A stretch of 64,000 bases of DNA from CAYYJS01 sp964472315. Its GTDB lineage: Bacteria > Verrucomicrobiota > Kiritimatiellia > UBA8416. Position 1 is the first letter of the stretch. Each line of letters begins with the position of its first letter. The notes below the pieces were generated by a model. That model ran no database searches. It was not told the DNA's origin and saw only the letters and a list, made by a program, of their open reading frames with translations. A program made the translations under genes and the position numbers. Of this stretch, positions 1-8,534 are shown piece after piece. The stretch is from positions 1 to 64,000 of the forward strand of contig CAYYJS010000015.1 in the NCBI GenBank assembly GCA_964472315.1, read 5' to 3'.

Positions 1-119
1 TGCTGGTGCAGCACCTTCAGGTTCACCTGATTCGGCCACCAGTCGCGGTTCGATGGGCCTTTTCCCGCTGCGTGTCGATGCGTCTTGCCGGTTACCGGAC
101 ACTTGCCTTCGCTGCTCAT
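1..119 (-). CDS. katG: Catalase-peroxidase KatG, N-terminal fragment cut by the window edge
   Basis: Reading the minus strand from the ATG at 119 gives a protein that opens with MSSEGKCPVTG and continues through NRDWWPN and a VNLKVLHQ segment. This is the characteristic start of bifunctional catalase-peroxidases, which detoxify hydrogen peroxide using haem. Only 39 codons lie in the window, so the haem and catalytic residues cannot be checked. Its start codon overlaps the stop codon of the upstream perR gene (ATGA at 116-119), so the two are translationally coupled and very probably co-transcribed. PerR-katG pairing is a known peroxide-response arrangement. The frame is too short to stand out by length; the call rests on the N-terminal sequence itself. 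Confidence 0.88.
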   Translation of the reverse strand, partial: MSSEGKCPVTGKTHRHAAGKGPSNRDWWPNQVNLKVLHQ

Positions 120-595
120 GCTTTCTCTCCCATCGTCTTCTTCGGGTTCTTCGCTTCCTGTTGACACTTCCGACAGCGCCCTCGCAACTCGACATAGACT
201 CCGTCCACGCTTCCCATGGCGCTCACTTCAGGCGGAGCGGCGAACCGGTCGAGCGCCTCGCTGTAGACGTCGCCGATCAATCCGCATTCCGTGCACACAA
301 AATGATGGTGCCGATCGGTATGGGCGTCGAATCGTGCGCGCTCTTGCGCGGAACCCACGCGTGCAATGACGCCCTTGTCCTCCAGCAACCGCAACGTGCG
401 GTACACCGTATCGAGCGAGATGGTCGGTATCCGCCGGCGCACGCGCTTGTAGAGCGTCTCCGCGTCGGGGTGTTCATCGGTGTCGACGAGCTCGCGCAGG
501 ATCTCCATCCGCTGGTGCGTGGCTTTTATGCCCTGGTTGCGGCACGACTCCAGAAAGTCGGCCGTCCGTTTCGCCGCGTTGTCGCGTGTGATCAT
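116..595 (-). CDS. perR: Peroxide-sensing Fur-family repressor (PerR type)
   Basis: 159-residue Fur-superfamily regulator with an N-terminal winged helix and a C-terminal dimerisation/metal domain. The structural zinc ligands are visible as two CxxC pairs, C101/C104 and C141/C144. With a constant offset of five residues, the five regulatory-metal ligands known from Bacillus PerR (H37, D85, H91, H93, D104) fall exactly on H42, D90, H96, H98 and D109 here. The aspartate at D90 rather than glutamate favours PerR over Fur, and the downstream katG supports peroxide sensing. The start is the ATG at 595, with a GAGG element about a dozen bases upstream. A PerR-box-like dyad lies 24-38 bases before the start, so autoregulation is likely. 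PerR against another Fur subtype is inferred, not tested. Confidence 0.9.
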   Translation of the reverse strand: MITRDNAAKRTADFLESCRNQGIKATHQRMEILRELVDTDEHPDAETLYKRVRRRIPTISLDTVYRTLRLLEDKGVIARVGSAQERARFDAHTDRHHHFVCTECGLIGDVYSEALDRFAAPPEVSAMGSVDGVYVELRGRCRKCQQEAKNPKKTMGEKA

Positions 596-618
596 CGGAT
601 GCTGCGCCTCGTTCGCAT

Positions 619-655
619 TCGTAATAGTTACTAGCTCGTAAAACTACCACCGCAA
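619..655 (-). promoter_or_regulatory. Promoter with PerR-box-like operator upstream of perR-katG
   Basis: On the minus strand TAGTAACTATTACGA (619-633) is a 7-1-7 dyad with 5 of 7 arm positions paired, and it agrees at 9 of 14 positions with the Bacillus PerR-box consensus TTATAATNATTATAA. A possible -35 TTGCGG (650-655) and -10 TAGTAA (628-633), 16 bases apart, would place the dyad over the -10. Repressor binding there would block transcription of both genes. The promoter assignment is weaker than the dyad. Confidence 0.5.
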
Positions 656-743
656 CTGGAGTCGTGGCAAGCGCCTTTTATCGCACGCTGAAGCGTGGGC
701 AACGAACGGGGGGCGGGGATCGGCAACCGGTCCGACGAGGGTG

Positions 744-1148
744 TCAGGGATGTGTGTCGGGTGGCGGAGGATTGGCAATCCCCTTGGATTCCTTCAGCCG
801 CTTGACGAAAGGGTCCTCGCCGACTTCGGCCACGGCCTTACGCGGTTTGACGAACATGAACCGGCGGAAACCGGCACTTGTCAGTTCGCGTCCGAGCTGG
901 GTCATGGCGTTGGAGGACGTGTTCGCGGGAATCTCGATCGTGATGCGCGTGTTTTCGGAACATCCTTCCTTGCGGAGCCGGTCGACCATCTTGCCGAGAC
1001 CGGTGTAGGATTCGCCGACGTAGATGCGACCGTCGTCCCGCAGCGCGATGGCGATGTGAGGGACGCGCGGTTCGTCATTCCCCTGCGCCCGCGGGGCGGC
1101 GCCCACGAGCAGAACGCTCAAAATGGCCATCGGGAGCGAGCGGATCAT
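744..1148 (-). CDS. Secreted protein resembling the periplasmic domain of ExbD/TolR
   Basis: 134 residues. It starts with a short signal-peptide-like stretch (MIRSLPMAILSVLLVGA) and then a compact domain of roughly 80 residues in which IYVG, a helix, an ITIEIPAN strand and a helix ending SAGFRRFMFV follow one another. That order resembles the periplasmic domain of ExbD/TolR proteins, but the protonatable N-terminal membrane aspartate is not evident, so it is not an ordinary ExbD. The C-terminal tail is proline-rich. It lies 11 bases downstream of the barrel-like gene with an AGGAG ribosome site between them, so the two probably form an operon. No proton-channel partner is adjacent. Function unknown; the ExbD resemblance is by eye. 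Confidence 0.6.
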   Translation of the reverse strand: MIRSLPMAILSVLLVGAAPRAQGNDEPRVPHIAIALRDDGRIYVGESYTGLGKMVDRLRKEGCSENTRITIEIPANTSSNAMTQLGRELTSAGFRRFMFVKPRKAVAEVGEDPFVKRLKESKGIANPPPPDTHP

Positions 1149-1159
1149 GTCACAGTCTC

Positions 1160-1903
1160 CTAGAAGTAACGACCGACGGCGAAACGGTAGACGGTATCGT
1201 GGGTGCCGAAGATGACGGTCCGGAGCGAGACGGCCCAGTCGTTGCCCAACAGCACCTCGCCGCCGATAACCGGCGCGAAGTCACGTCGGCCGTGCACCGG
1301 GACCGCTTCCAGATCGCCATCGATATCCGAGAACTGAAGCCCAAGCGTCAGGGCGCTGCCGGGCACGCGCCGACCGTCCGGGATGCTCTCGCTGCGGCGG
1401 CCGACGGTGTAATGCAGGAGCGGGGTGACGGTCAGCTCGAACCAGTCGGAACCCACGGCGCCCGCACTCGATTCGGTGTAGGCGTAGTCGCATTCCACCG
1501 CGAGGCCCCACGCCTGGACCGGTCCGGTCACGGGGGAGTCGATGAGCGTCTGCTCGATCAGGGCGAGACGGGCGCCGACATTCCAGGCCAGGCCGCCCTC
1601 GTCATCCCGCAGATCGACATCCGCCTGCGCCCATCCGATGCCGGCGTGCAGGCTCAACCACGGTGCGACATCGATTCCGACGCGGGGCACGATGCGCAGC
1701 AGGTCGACCCTGTGGGTGGTGTTGCCGGACACGAGTTCGCGTTTGCCGGCATCGACGACGACGCTCGCGTCCAAGACCGCCGGCGCCCGCGTGGTCAGCA
1801 GACCGGCGGACGTCGACCGTATCCCGGCTGCGGCATGCGCCGCTTCCCGTGTGGCGCAGAGCATTCCGATGGCGAGTGCGACGGTGAGTGTATAGGTCTT
1901 CAT
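1160..1903 (-). CDS. Predicted outer-membrane beta-barrel protein
   Basis: 247 residues from the ATG at 1903, chosen because a signal peptide (MKTYTLTVALAIGML ending AAHAAA) begins exactly there and GGGAG precedes it; a longer frame to 1996 lacks protein-like sequence. The mature part is a series of amphipathic strands with alternating polar and hydrophobic residues, many aromatics and short polar turns, and it ends with an aromatic residue (VGRYF), typical of BamA-inserted barrels. There is no domain I can name. The first gene of a two-gene operon with the ExbD-like protein. Likely an outer-membrane structural or porin-like protein of unknown substrate; confident about location, not about role. 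Confidence 0.65.
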   Translation of the reverse strand: MKTYTLTVALAIGMLCATREAAHAAAGIRSTSAGLLTTRAPAVLDASVVVDAGKRELVSGNTTHRVDLLRIVPRVGIDVAPWLSLHAGIGWAQADVDLRDDEGGLAWNVGARLALIEQTLIDSPVTGPVQAWGLAVECDYAYTESSAGAVGSDWFELTVTPLLHYTVGRRSESIPDGRRVPGSALTLGLQFSDIDGDLEAVPVHGRRDFAPVIGGEVLLGNDWAVSLRTVIFGTHDTVYRFAVGRYF

Positions 1904-1941
1904 GGTGCTCCCGGTTTGGCCGTTGGCGATATCGAATGACG

Positions 1942-1972
1942 GTATACTGCCCGATGGCGACGGTTTTGACAA
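1942..1972 (-). promoter_or_regulatory. Candidate sigma70 promoter for the barrel-protein operon
   Basis: On the minus strand TTGTCA (1967-1972) is followed by GTATAC (1942-1947) at 19 bases, or by the overlapping AGTATA at 18. It lies about 40 bases before the start at 1903. Spacing is slightly long, so this is tentative. I see nothing else in the 250-base gap 1904-2153. Confidence 0.35.
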
Positions 1973-2153
1973 CAGTCCATCGCGTGCCACCCGCAATGTG
2001 GGTCGGACACGTCGCCGATCACGGCGTTACTCACAATCGGCAGGGCAGATATTCTCCACTCACTGTTCCAAGAAGTGGTCGTTCCCCCGAGCGTTCACCG
2101 CGAGTTGTTGCATGGCCACGTCTCATTCCGCAGGGGAATAGTCACACGCAGGG

Positions 2154-4670
2154 CTAGCGCGCGATTGCCCGGATGCGTGTTTCGGCGGCACTGTCGCCGC
2201 GCCGCGCCAGCGCCGAGAACTCACGGAGCGTGGCGCGCGCGTCCGGATGGAGCGTGACGGTGAGCGACGGCGGCGCCGCGCCGGTCTGGACGGCGATTTG
2301 TACGGACCGCGGTCCGAACGGCGCCAGGAATCGCAGCGGCGTGTCCGCCGTCAGCGGCAAGGCCACGCCGGAGCGCGTTTCCACGATGGCAACGGCGGCC
2401 CCCGCAACCGTGCCCGACACGTCGACGGAGTAGACGCCGGGCGACAGGAAGAGCTCCGGGGAGCGCCAGGTGTCGTCAACCTGCCGCCAACCGGGATCGT
2501 CCGCGGTGCCGAGCGTTGCCGCCGGGGCATGGCGGAAGAGCTCCGGCGCCGTGCCGCAGGACGTCAGCGGATCGGCGTCGCTCAGGATGGCCATCGAGCG
2601 ATCGGGATCCGCGGCGCCGCGATCGACGGCGCGTGCGGCGATGCGGTACATCAACTCGGCGGCGGGCGACGCGGCGGGGTCGGCGGCGGCCCGCTTCAGA
2701 TACGGGAGTGCCGGAGCGAACAGTCCGGCCTGCGCGAGGGCGATGCCCTTCTCCTCGTCGGTCGACGCGAATGTCGTGGCGACGTCGCCGATGCTGGCGC
2801 GCAGGAACCATGCGTAGAGCATGCCGCCGGCATGGGCACGCACCGGTTTGGGGGCGGTGAGCACCGCAAAGTCGGCCTCGCCCGCCGAGATCGTCAGGTC
2901 GCATGCGCGTTCGCCGAACGAGCTGCGGACGCGTGTCGGACGGGCGCCCGCCTCGAAAACCAGGAGTACTTCGGTGACGGCGGACGGCGTGTGTGCGAGC
3001 GCAACGGCCCGGTGGCCTTCCTGCATGGTCCGGCGCCGCGGCGAACGGTTGAACGCCGGCGCGCCGAGGAAGAGGATGCCGCGTTCGGGAGGGTAGGGAA
3101 GGAACTGAAAGGTCGGATGCCGCCAGCCCGGCCGCAGCCAGTCGGTGTCGTGGATGTGCAGTGTGAGGCGCGGGTTGCGGTGCAGTGCCAGGGCGTCGTC
3201 GCCGAGATCGAAGACATAGCGTGCACCCCATGTTTCCGGCGCGGGACGCGGGTGGAAGGCGGACGACAGACTCACGGTACCCGTGACGTTCGTGATATTC
3301 GCGGGCGGCGTTCCGGGCCACGTGTGGCGGTCGGTATTCACCGCGAAGGTTGCCGGCAGGTTGTCCTCGACCCATTCCCTGGCCAGGCGCCGCGTGTCGC
3401 GATGTTCGAAGAAGAACCGGTGATCGAGGCTGCGTGCCGACAGCAAACCGACCGCCGATGCGCCGACCAGGACCGCCAGGGGGATGGTTATCGCCCGGAA
3501 ACGCCGCATCCGGCTCAATTCCACGAGTCCCGCGGCGGCCAGCGAGAACAGGCACGGCGTGACGAGTGTGTACCGTTCGACGTCCGGGACGCCGCGGATC
3601 CCCGTGAGGATCGCGTAGACGAAAGGCAATGCGGCGACGGTTGCCACGGCCGGACGGCGGCGGGCCAGCGCCGTCGCGCCGACGGCGGCCAGGAGCAACG
3701 GTGTCGAGACCATATAGGCGAACGGTGGCACAAGGCGCGCCATGCCGAGGAGCCAGCCTGTGCAGGGCGCGGCGGACGGCGTCCCTGGTTGCGGGCAGGC
3801 CGGCCCGCCGGATGTCAGAAAGCCCAGCATGGCGCCGATCGCTTCGTTTGGGGCGACCCACAGAGCGGGGATTGCGACGGGGAGGGCCAGCAATGCCGCC
3901 AGCGTGGCGAGACCGAGTCTGTCGAGCGAAGGGCGCCCGAACAGCGCACGCGGCGGGGGGTGTCGAAGGATGTGTGCCATGAGCAGGGGCGCCGCGGCGA
4001 AGCCACCATGGTAGCCGGACGCGAAGGCCGCGACCAGCGCGATACCGGCCGCGACGTAGACCCGCGGCCGGCCATCGCGGTGCATGCGGATCGCCAGCAG
4101 CACCGTCACACCCGCGAAAAACGCGCATGTCGTGTTGCCGGTGGCATGGTGGCAGGCCACCATGTCGATCGGCGATACGGCCATCAGCGTGGCGGCGACC
4201 AGCCCGACGAGGCGGGCGTCCATCAGCGCGCGCGCGATGTGGTAGACCAGCAGGACGGTCATCGAGGAGAGAAAGGCGTTCCACGCGCGCGTCTGCCAGA
4301 ACAGGAACGTCCGCGTGGGGTGGGGCGTGACGGTTTCGATGCCGAGCGTGCGCGTGACGGCGCCGGTCGCCTGTCGGATCGCCCGGAATACCCATTCCAT
4401 CAGGCGGCTGTTGAAGTAGGCGCCGCCATCCCGGATGAGGTCGGCTTTTGGCGCATCGTATGCCCCGGTCAGGTAAACCTGCGTTGCCGCCACCTGTCCG
4501 GGGGTTTCCGGGTGGTAGACATAGCCCACGTCGAGGTCGTGCGACAGCCCGCCGAACCGCAGCCACGCCGCGACGGCGACCAGCAGGGGCAACACCGCCC
4601 GGCTCCAGTTCCGACGCCACAGACGGGCCGCGCGCAGACGTTTGAACAGCGTCGTATTTGCGAGCTGCAC
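2154..4670 (-). CDS. Multi-spanning GT-C-fold membrane glycosyltransferase (PMT/ArnT-like)
   Basis: 838 residues beginning at a GTG codon; a GGGGG run stands just upstream and no in-frame ATG fits better. The first transmembrane segment (residues about 26-40) is followed by SHDLDVGYVYHPE, matching the first periplasmic loop of GT-C enzymes, where an acidic residue binds the polyprenyl-phosphate sugar donor. About ten hydrophobic segments follow up to residue 410, then a large soluble C-terminal half with no recognised motif. Such enzymes transfer sugars from lipid carriers to protein or envelope glycans on the outer face of the inner membrane. It lies 47 bases after the GYF-OmpA gene on the same strand. 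Acceptor and sugar are unknown. Confidence 0.75.
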   Translation of the reverse strand: MQLANTTLFKRLRAARLWRRNWSRAVLPLLVAVAAWLRFGGLSHDLDVGYVYHPETPGQVAATQVYLTGAYDAPKADLIRDGGAYFNSRLMEWVFRAIRQATGAVTRTLGIETVTPHPTRTFLFWQTRAWNAFLSSMTVLLVYHIARALMDARLVGLVAATLMAVSPIDMVACHHATGNTTCAFFAGVTVLLAIRMHRDGRPRVYVAAGIALVAAFASGYHGGFAAAPLLMAHILRHPPPRALFGRPSLDRLGLATLAALLALPVAIPALWVAPNEAIGAMLGFLTSGGPACPQPGTPSAAPCTGWLLGMARLVPPFAYMVSTPLLLAAVGATALARRRPAVATVAALPFVYAILTGIRGVPDVERYTLVTPCLFSLAAAGLVELSRMRRFRAITIPLAVLVGASAVGLLSARSLDHRFFFEHRDTRRLAREWVEDNLPATFAVNTDRHTWPGTPPANITNVTGTVSLSSAFHPRPAPETWGARYVFDLGDDALALHRNPRLTLHIHDTDWLRPGWRHPTFQFLPYPPERGILFLGAPAFNRSPRRRTMQEGHRAVALAHTPSAVTEVLLVFEAGARPTRVRSSFGERACDLTISAGEADFAVLTAPKPVRAHAGGMLYAWFLRASIGDVATTFASTDEEKGIALAQAGLFAPALPYLKRAAADPAASPAAELMYRIAARAVDRGAADPDRSMAILSDADPLTSCGTAPELFRHAPAATLGTADDPGWRQVDDTWRSPELFLSPGVYSVDVSGTVAGAAVAIVETRSGVALPLTADTPLRFLAPFGPRSVQIAVQTGAAPPSLTVTLHPDARATLREFSALARRGDSAAETRIRAIAR

Positions 4671-4717
4671 ACCATCCCCCCAAGCGTGTGCGCCGCTCGG
4701 CCCATGTGTCGCCGATG

Positions 4718-6628
4718 TCAGGGCGTCTTCCGTTTCAGTTTCAGGACAACGGTACGGTTGCGTTTGCGGTTCGCCGCGGTATCGTTTGGGAAAGGCGGGC
4801 TGTTCTCGCCGACCGATGTCGCGCGCAACGCGTCCGCCGGTGTCGCGCAGTCACGGGTTAGGAATTCGACGACCGCGTTGGCGCGCGCGAGGCCGAGTTG
4901 GTAGTTGTCCGGGTGGCTGGATGTGGGGCGTACGGCCTCGTTATCGGTATGACCCTCCACGACGAGCGAGAACCGGTCCCAGTGCTTGTTGAGCTGGCGT
5001 GCGACGTCGGCGAGCGCCTCTTTGCCCCAGGTGGAGAGGGTCGTCAGGCGGAGGAACACGGCGTCATCGAATACCAGGGAGCACGTGTGCGCTTCGCGTC
5101 GGACGGCCACGCCCTCGACGCGGATATCGGGCCAGGGCGTACCGGGGGTTGTGATGACCGGAGCGACTGCACCGGCCACACCGGGCGCGGGTGTCGCAGG
5201 CCGCACCGCGTCGTCGGGGGGTGGTACGGGACGCGTGGGGGGTGCCGTACGCTCCTCGACGGGCGGGGTGGGGGTGCGCGCGGGGGGTTCCTCCTCCGGC
5301 GTCACGGCGGGTAGCGCGGGCAGGGGGGGGGCGTCCGGCGCGCGACGGCACCCGCGTCCCACGAGCGCCATCGTGCTGCCCGCGAGAAGCACGGCCCCGA
5401 CGACCACGATCAGAGCCCGCTTCATCCGCGCGCCGTGGCGCCGGGCGTCGTCGAGTTCATCCTGCAAGGTCTCGTTGTTCTTCTTCATGAAGGACAGTTG
5501 CTTGGCAAGACCGTCGATCGCGATCTTCGCTTCCTGCTCGGAAGAGGCGCGGTCCCGCGCGGCCTTGAGCGCCTGCTCGACCGCGTCGGACGACTTCTTC
5601 CCGGCTTGTCGCAGCGCCTGTTCCCGTTCGCGGAGTCGCGCATCCATCTCGTCGACCGCATCCTGAAGCGCGGTGGCTTCCTCGGATGCGTGTTCCAGTC
5701 GCGTGAGATCCGTGCGCAGGGATTCGATCTGTTCCGAAAGCGTCTGTTGCCGGTCCGCGGCTTCGGCTTCCAGGATGGACAGTCTGGCGACGGCGGCATC
5801 GCGTTCCGCGGTCAGCGACGCGCTTTCGGCGCGCAGTTGCTTCTCGCGCGCGGCGGCGCCTTTCAGCTTGTCCTTCAGTGCCGCCGCCTCGGAGAGGGCC
5901 TTATCGCGCGCCGCGGAGAGCGTGTCCCTGTCCGACTCGGCTTGCCGCCGACAGGCATCGAAGGCGTCCCGCAGGGCGGCGAGTTCGGCGGCTGCCGGGG
6001 CGGGGGCGACCGCGTCACCGGCCGCGGGAAGGGCGTCCGGTTCGCCGGCCGTCGGGGCGCGTGCGGCGACCGCGAGTTCGCCGTCGTCCGCCGCGTCCGC
6101 ATCGGTTTCGTCCGGTTCGTCGTCCGTGTCCGCGGCAGCGTCCGTGTCGCCGGATGTCGGAGCCTTGGCCGGGGCGGCCGGCGTCGGCCCGGGAGAACCC
6201 GCGTCGTCGTTCGAGTCGACCGGCGGCTGATCGCGATCGGTGGCGCCGGCCGGCGCGTCGGCGACGGGTTCAGCCCCGGCCGGTTGGTGTTCGCCGAGTT
6301 TGCGCAGCACAAGTGCGAGTTCCACGGTCTCGTCCGTGCGCTCGTTGTACAGGGTGGCCTCGGCGGGCAGGACCCCATGGCGATACAGCTCGCCGGAAGC
6401 CTTGATATTGAAGGGGCCATACTCGCGGCCGTCGCCGCGCCGGGCCACCCACTCCATGCTGAGCTGCGACAGATCTTCGACGGGCTGCCATTCTTCGCGG
6501 TCCTGCGAGACCTGGTTACCGGCGACCAGGCGGCATTCGGAAGCCCAGCGCTGCAACTCGGACAGCGTCACGGGTCCAAACTCCGTGCCGTCGCCCTTGC
6601 GCAGATACCAGCTTTTCGGATCGGCCAT
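4718..6628 (-). CDS. GYF-domain, coiled-coil, OmpA-domain membrane protein
   Basis: About 636 residues from the ATG at 6628, preferred over an upstream codon because GGGAG lies upstream and the first GYF domain begins at once (SWYLRKGDGTEFGPVT). Order of parts: a GYF_2-type domain, a second related repeat (RRGDGREYGPF), a low-complexity Ala/Asp/Pro region, a long heptad-rich coiled coil (about 210-390), a single membrane helix (ALIVVVGAVLLAGSTMALVG), a Pro/Thr linker, and a C-terminal OmpA-like peptidoglycan-binding domain with LVVEGHTDNE and NRKRNRTV. The topology predicts a cytoplasmic GYF sensor or adaptor tied through the inner membrane to the cell wall. No partner is obvious; the glycosyltransferase follows 47 bases later. 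Confidence 0.8.
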   Translation of the reverse strand: MADPKSWYLRKGDGTEFGPVTLSELQRWASECRLVAGNQVSQDREEWQPVEDLSQLSMEWVARRGDGREYGPFNIKASGELYRHGVLPAEATLYNERTDETVELALVLRKLGEHQPAGAEPVADAPAGATDRDQPPVDSNDDAGSPGPTPAAPAKAPTSGDTDAAADTDDEPDETDADAADDGELAVAARAPTAGEPDALPAAGDAVAPAPAAAELAALRDAFDACRRQAESDRDTLSAARDKALSEAAALKDKLKGAAAREKQLRAESASLTAERDAAVARLSILEAEAADRQQTLSEQIESLRTDLTRLEHASEEATALQDAVDEMDARLREREQALRQAGKKSSDAVEQALKAARDRASSEQEAKIAIDGLAKQLSFMKKNNETLQDELDDARRHGARMKRALIVVVGAVLLAGSTMALVGRGCRRAPDAPPLPALPAVTPEEEPPARTPTPPVEERTAPPTRPVPPPDDAVRPATPAPGVAGAVAPVITTPGTPWPDIRVEGVAVRREAHTCSLVFDDAVFLRLTTLSTWGKEALADVARQLNKHWDRFSLVVEGHTDNEAVRPTSSHPDNYQLGLARANAVVEFLTRDCATPADALRATSVGENSPPFPNDTAANRKRNRTVVLKLKRKTP

Positions 6629-6701
6629 ACCGCACTCCCACACAGCGTCCGCCGCGTTCAATTCAAGCAACTCAGGCGGTGACGTTCAACCTAAAACCCA
6701 C

Positions 6702-6724
6702 AAAAAAACCGCGGTCATCACGCG
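6702..6724 (-). terminator. Weak candidate intrinsic terminator after uup
   Basis: At the 3' end of uup the minus strand reads CGCG, a 7-base loop, CGCGG and then a run of seven T. The stem is short and overlaps the stop codon, so the call rests mainly on the T-run. Confidence 0.3.
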
Positions 6725-8532
6725 TTGAGGGCTTCCAGTTCGGCCCAGCGGGCGTATGCGGCCTCGATTTCGTGACCGATGGCCTCGCTGCGTTGGCCCG
6801 CCTCGGCGATGGCCTCGCGCGATCGCTGGTAGAATGCGGCCGAGGTCATTTCGGCGTGCAAGGCGCGCTGCGATGCTTCCAAGGCGGCGATGCGGGCGGG
6901 TAGCCGCTCGAATTCCTGGCGTTCGCGGTTTGTCACGGAGCGTGTCCGCCGTCGTGGCGCGAGCGTGCCGGCCGGGGCCGACGGTGCACTTGACGGCGCG
7001 GGCGGCGGCGTGCGCCGCTGCCGCAGCCAGTCGTCGTAACCGCCGGGGTACTCGTTCACGGCCTGGCCCTCGAAGACCAGTGTGGAGGTCACGACATTGT
7101 TGAGGAACTGGCGGTCATGGCTGACGATGAGCAGCGTGCCGGTGAAGGTGACCAGTTGCTCCTCCAGCAACTCCAGCGTTTCGATATCGAGATCGTTCGT
7201 CGGCTCGTCCATCACGATCAGGTTCGCCGGCTGGGCGAAGAGCCGGGCCAGCAGGAGTCGGTTCCGCTCCCCGCCGGAGAGGACGGACACCGGCGCTTGT
7301 GCGCGGTCCGGACTGAACAGGAAGTCCTGGAGGTAGCCGTAGACATGCTTGCGGCGGCCGCCGAGCTCGATGAACTCACGCCCGTCGGCGACATTCGCGG
7401 CCACGGTGGCCTGGTCGTTCAGTGTCGCGCGGTGCTGATCGAAGTAGGCGACCGCGAGGCTGGTGCCGCGGCGTATGGAGCCCTGCTGGAGCGTCAGGTT
7501 GCCGGCCGATTCGCCCGTCCCCTCGGCCGCGCGGGCGTGTTCGCCGAGCAGCAGTTTCAGCAGGGTCGTCTTGCCGCAGCCGTTGGGCCCGACGATCCCG
7601 ATCTTGTCGCCCCGCATGATGACCGTGGAGAAGTCGCGGATGACCGGTTCGGGGCCGTAGCCGAACGTGACGTCCTCGGCCTTGACGACCAGCGTGCCGG
7701 AGCGGGCCGCCGACTGGAGGTTCAGCCGTGTCGTACCGTCGGTGGTTCGTCGCCGCGCGCGTTCGCGACGCATGGCTTCGAGGGCTTTCACGCGGCCCTC
7801 GTTACGCGTGCGGCGGGCCTTGATGCCCTGCCGGATCCACGCCTCTTCCTTCGACAAGCGCAGGTCGAAGCGCGCCTCGCGGGCGGCCTCGTCCTCCAGA
7901 AGCTCCGCCTTGCGTTTCAGAAACGTGTCGTAGTCGCAAGGCCAGTGCGCGAGCTTTCCGCGATCGAGGTCGATGATGCGCGTCGCGAGGCCGCGGAGGA
8001 AGGCACGGTCGTGCGTGACGAAGAGGACGGTGATGGCCTGACGCAGCAGGAAGGTTTCCAGCCACTCGATCGCCGGGACATCGAGATGGTTGGTCGGTTC
8101 GTCCAGCAGCAGCACATCCGGCTCGCCGGCGAGGGCGCGCGCGAGCAGGACGCGGCGCTTCATGCCGCCGGAGAGGGTGAGAAACCCGGCGTCCGGCGGG
8201 ACGCCGGTGATGGTCATGGCCCGCGCGGCCGCCGGCGCGCCACTCCCGGATCGCTTGCCGATGCCGCTTGCCACGATGTCTTCGACGCGTCCGCACAGGT
8301 CCGCCGGCACCTGTTGCGGCAGGTACGTGACACGCGTGTGCGCCTCGTGGCGGACGGTTCCCGCATCCGGTTCAAGCTCGCCGGCCAACAGCCGCAGGAG
8401 CGTGGTTTTACCGGTTCCGTTCCGGCCGACCAGGCAAGCCCGGTCGCCCTTCTCGATGTGCAGGTCGACGCCGTCGAGCAGGGGTGCCCCTCCAAACGCG
8501 ATGCTGACGCCATACATGCTGAGAAGGGCCAT
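6718..8532 (-). CDS. uup: ABC-F family ATPase, Uup type
   Basis: 604 residues with two complete ABC cassettes and no membrane domain. First cassette: Walker A GRNGTGKTT, signature LSGGMKRRVLLARAL, Walker B VLLLDEPTNHL. Second: GPNGCGKTT, LSGGERNRLLLARLF, LIVMDEPTNDL. The linker contains the Uup-type ARRTRNEGRVKALE segment, and the C-terminus (from about 520) is an Arg/Pro linker plus a coiled coil of the DNA-binding type found in Uup. ABC-F proteins act on ribosomes; Uup is also linked to replication-fork and transposon-excision phenotypes. It starts 2 bases after the hydrolase-GNAT gene and is the last gene of that operon, which gives no clear functional hint. Confidence 0.9.
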   Translation of the reverse strand: MALLSMYGVSIAFGGAPLLDGVDLHIEKGDRACLVGRNGTGKTTLLRLLAGELEPDAGTVRHEAHTRVTYLPQQVPADLCGRVEDIVASGIGKRSGSGAPAAARAMTITGVPPDAGFLTLSGGMKRRVLLARALAGEPDVLLLDEPTNHLDVPAIEWLETFLLRQAITVLFVTHDRAFLRGLATRIIDLDRGKLAHWPCDYDTFLKRKAELLEDEAAREARFDLRLSKEEAWIRQGIKARRTRNEGRVKALEAMRRERARRRTTDGTTRLNLQSAARSGTLVVKAEDVTFGYGPEPVIRDFSTVIMRGDKIGIVGPNGCGKTTLLKLLLGEHARAAEGTGESAGNLTLQQGSIRRGTSLAVAYFDQHRATLNDQATVAANVADGREFIELGGRRKHVYGYLQDFLFSPDRAQAPVSVLSGGERNRLLLARLFAQPANLIVMDEPTNDLDIETLELLEEQLVTFTGTLLIVSHDRQFLNNVVTSTLVFEGQAVNEYPGGYDDWLRQRRTPPPAPSSAPSAPAGTLAPRRRTRSVTNRERQEFERLPARIAALEASQRALHAEMTSAAFYQRSREAIAEAGQRSEAIGHEIEAAYARWAELEALNA

Positions 8533-8534
8533 GG

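Noticed and set aside
683..698. Hairpin CACGC-TGAA-GCGTG as a terminator for the ExbD-like gene
   Set aside because: Short stem and no T-run in the needed direction.
2247..4904. 885-codon open frame on the plus strand opposite the glycosyltransferase
   Set aside because: High GC creates long antisense frames. The translation is Arg/Gly-rich low-complexity sequence without motifs, while the minus strand encodes clear membrane helices.
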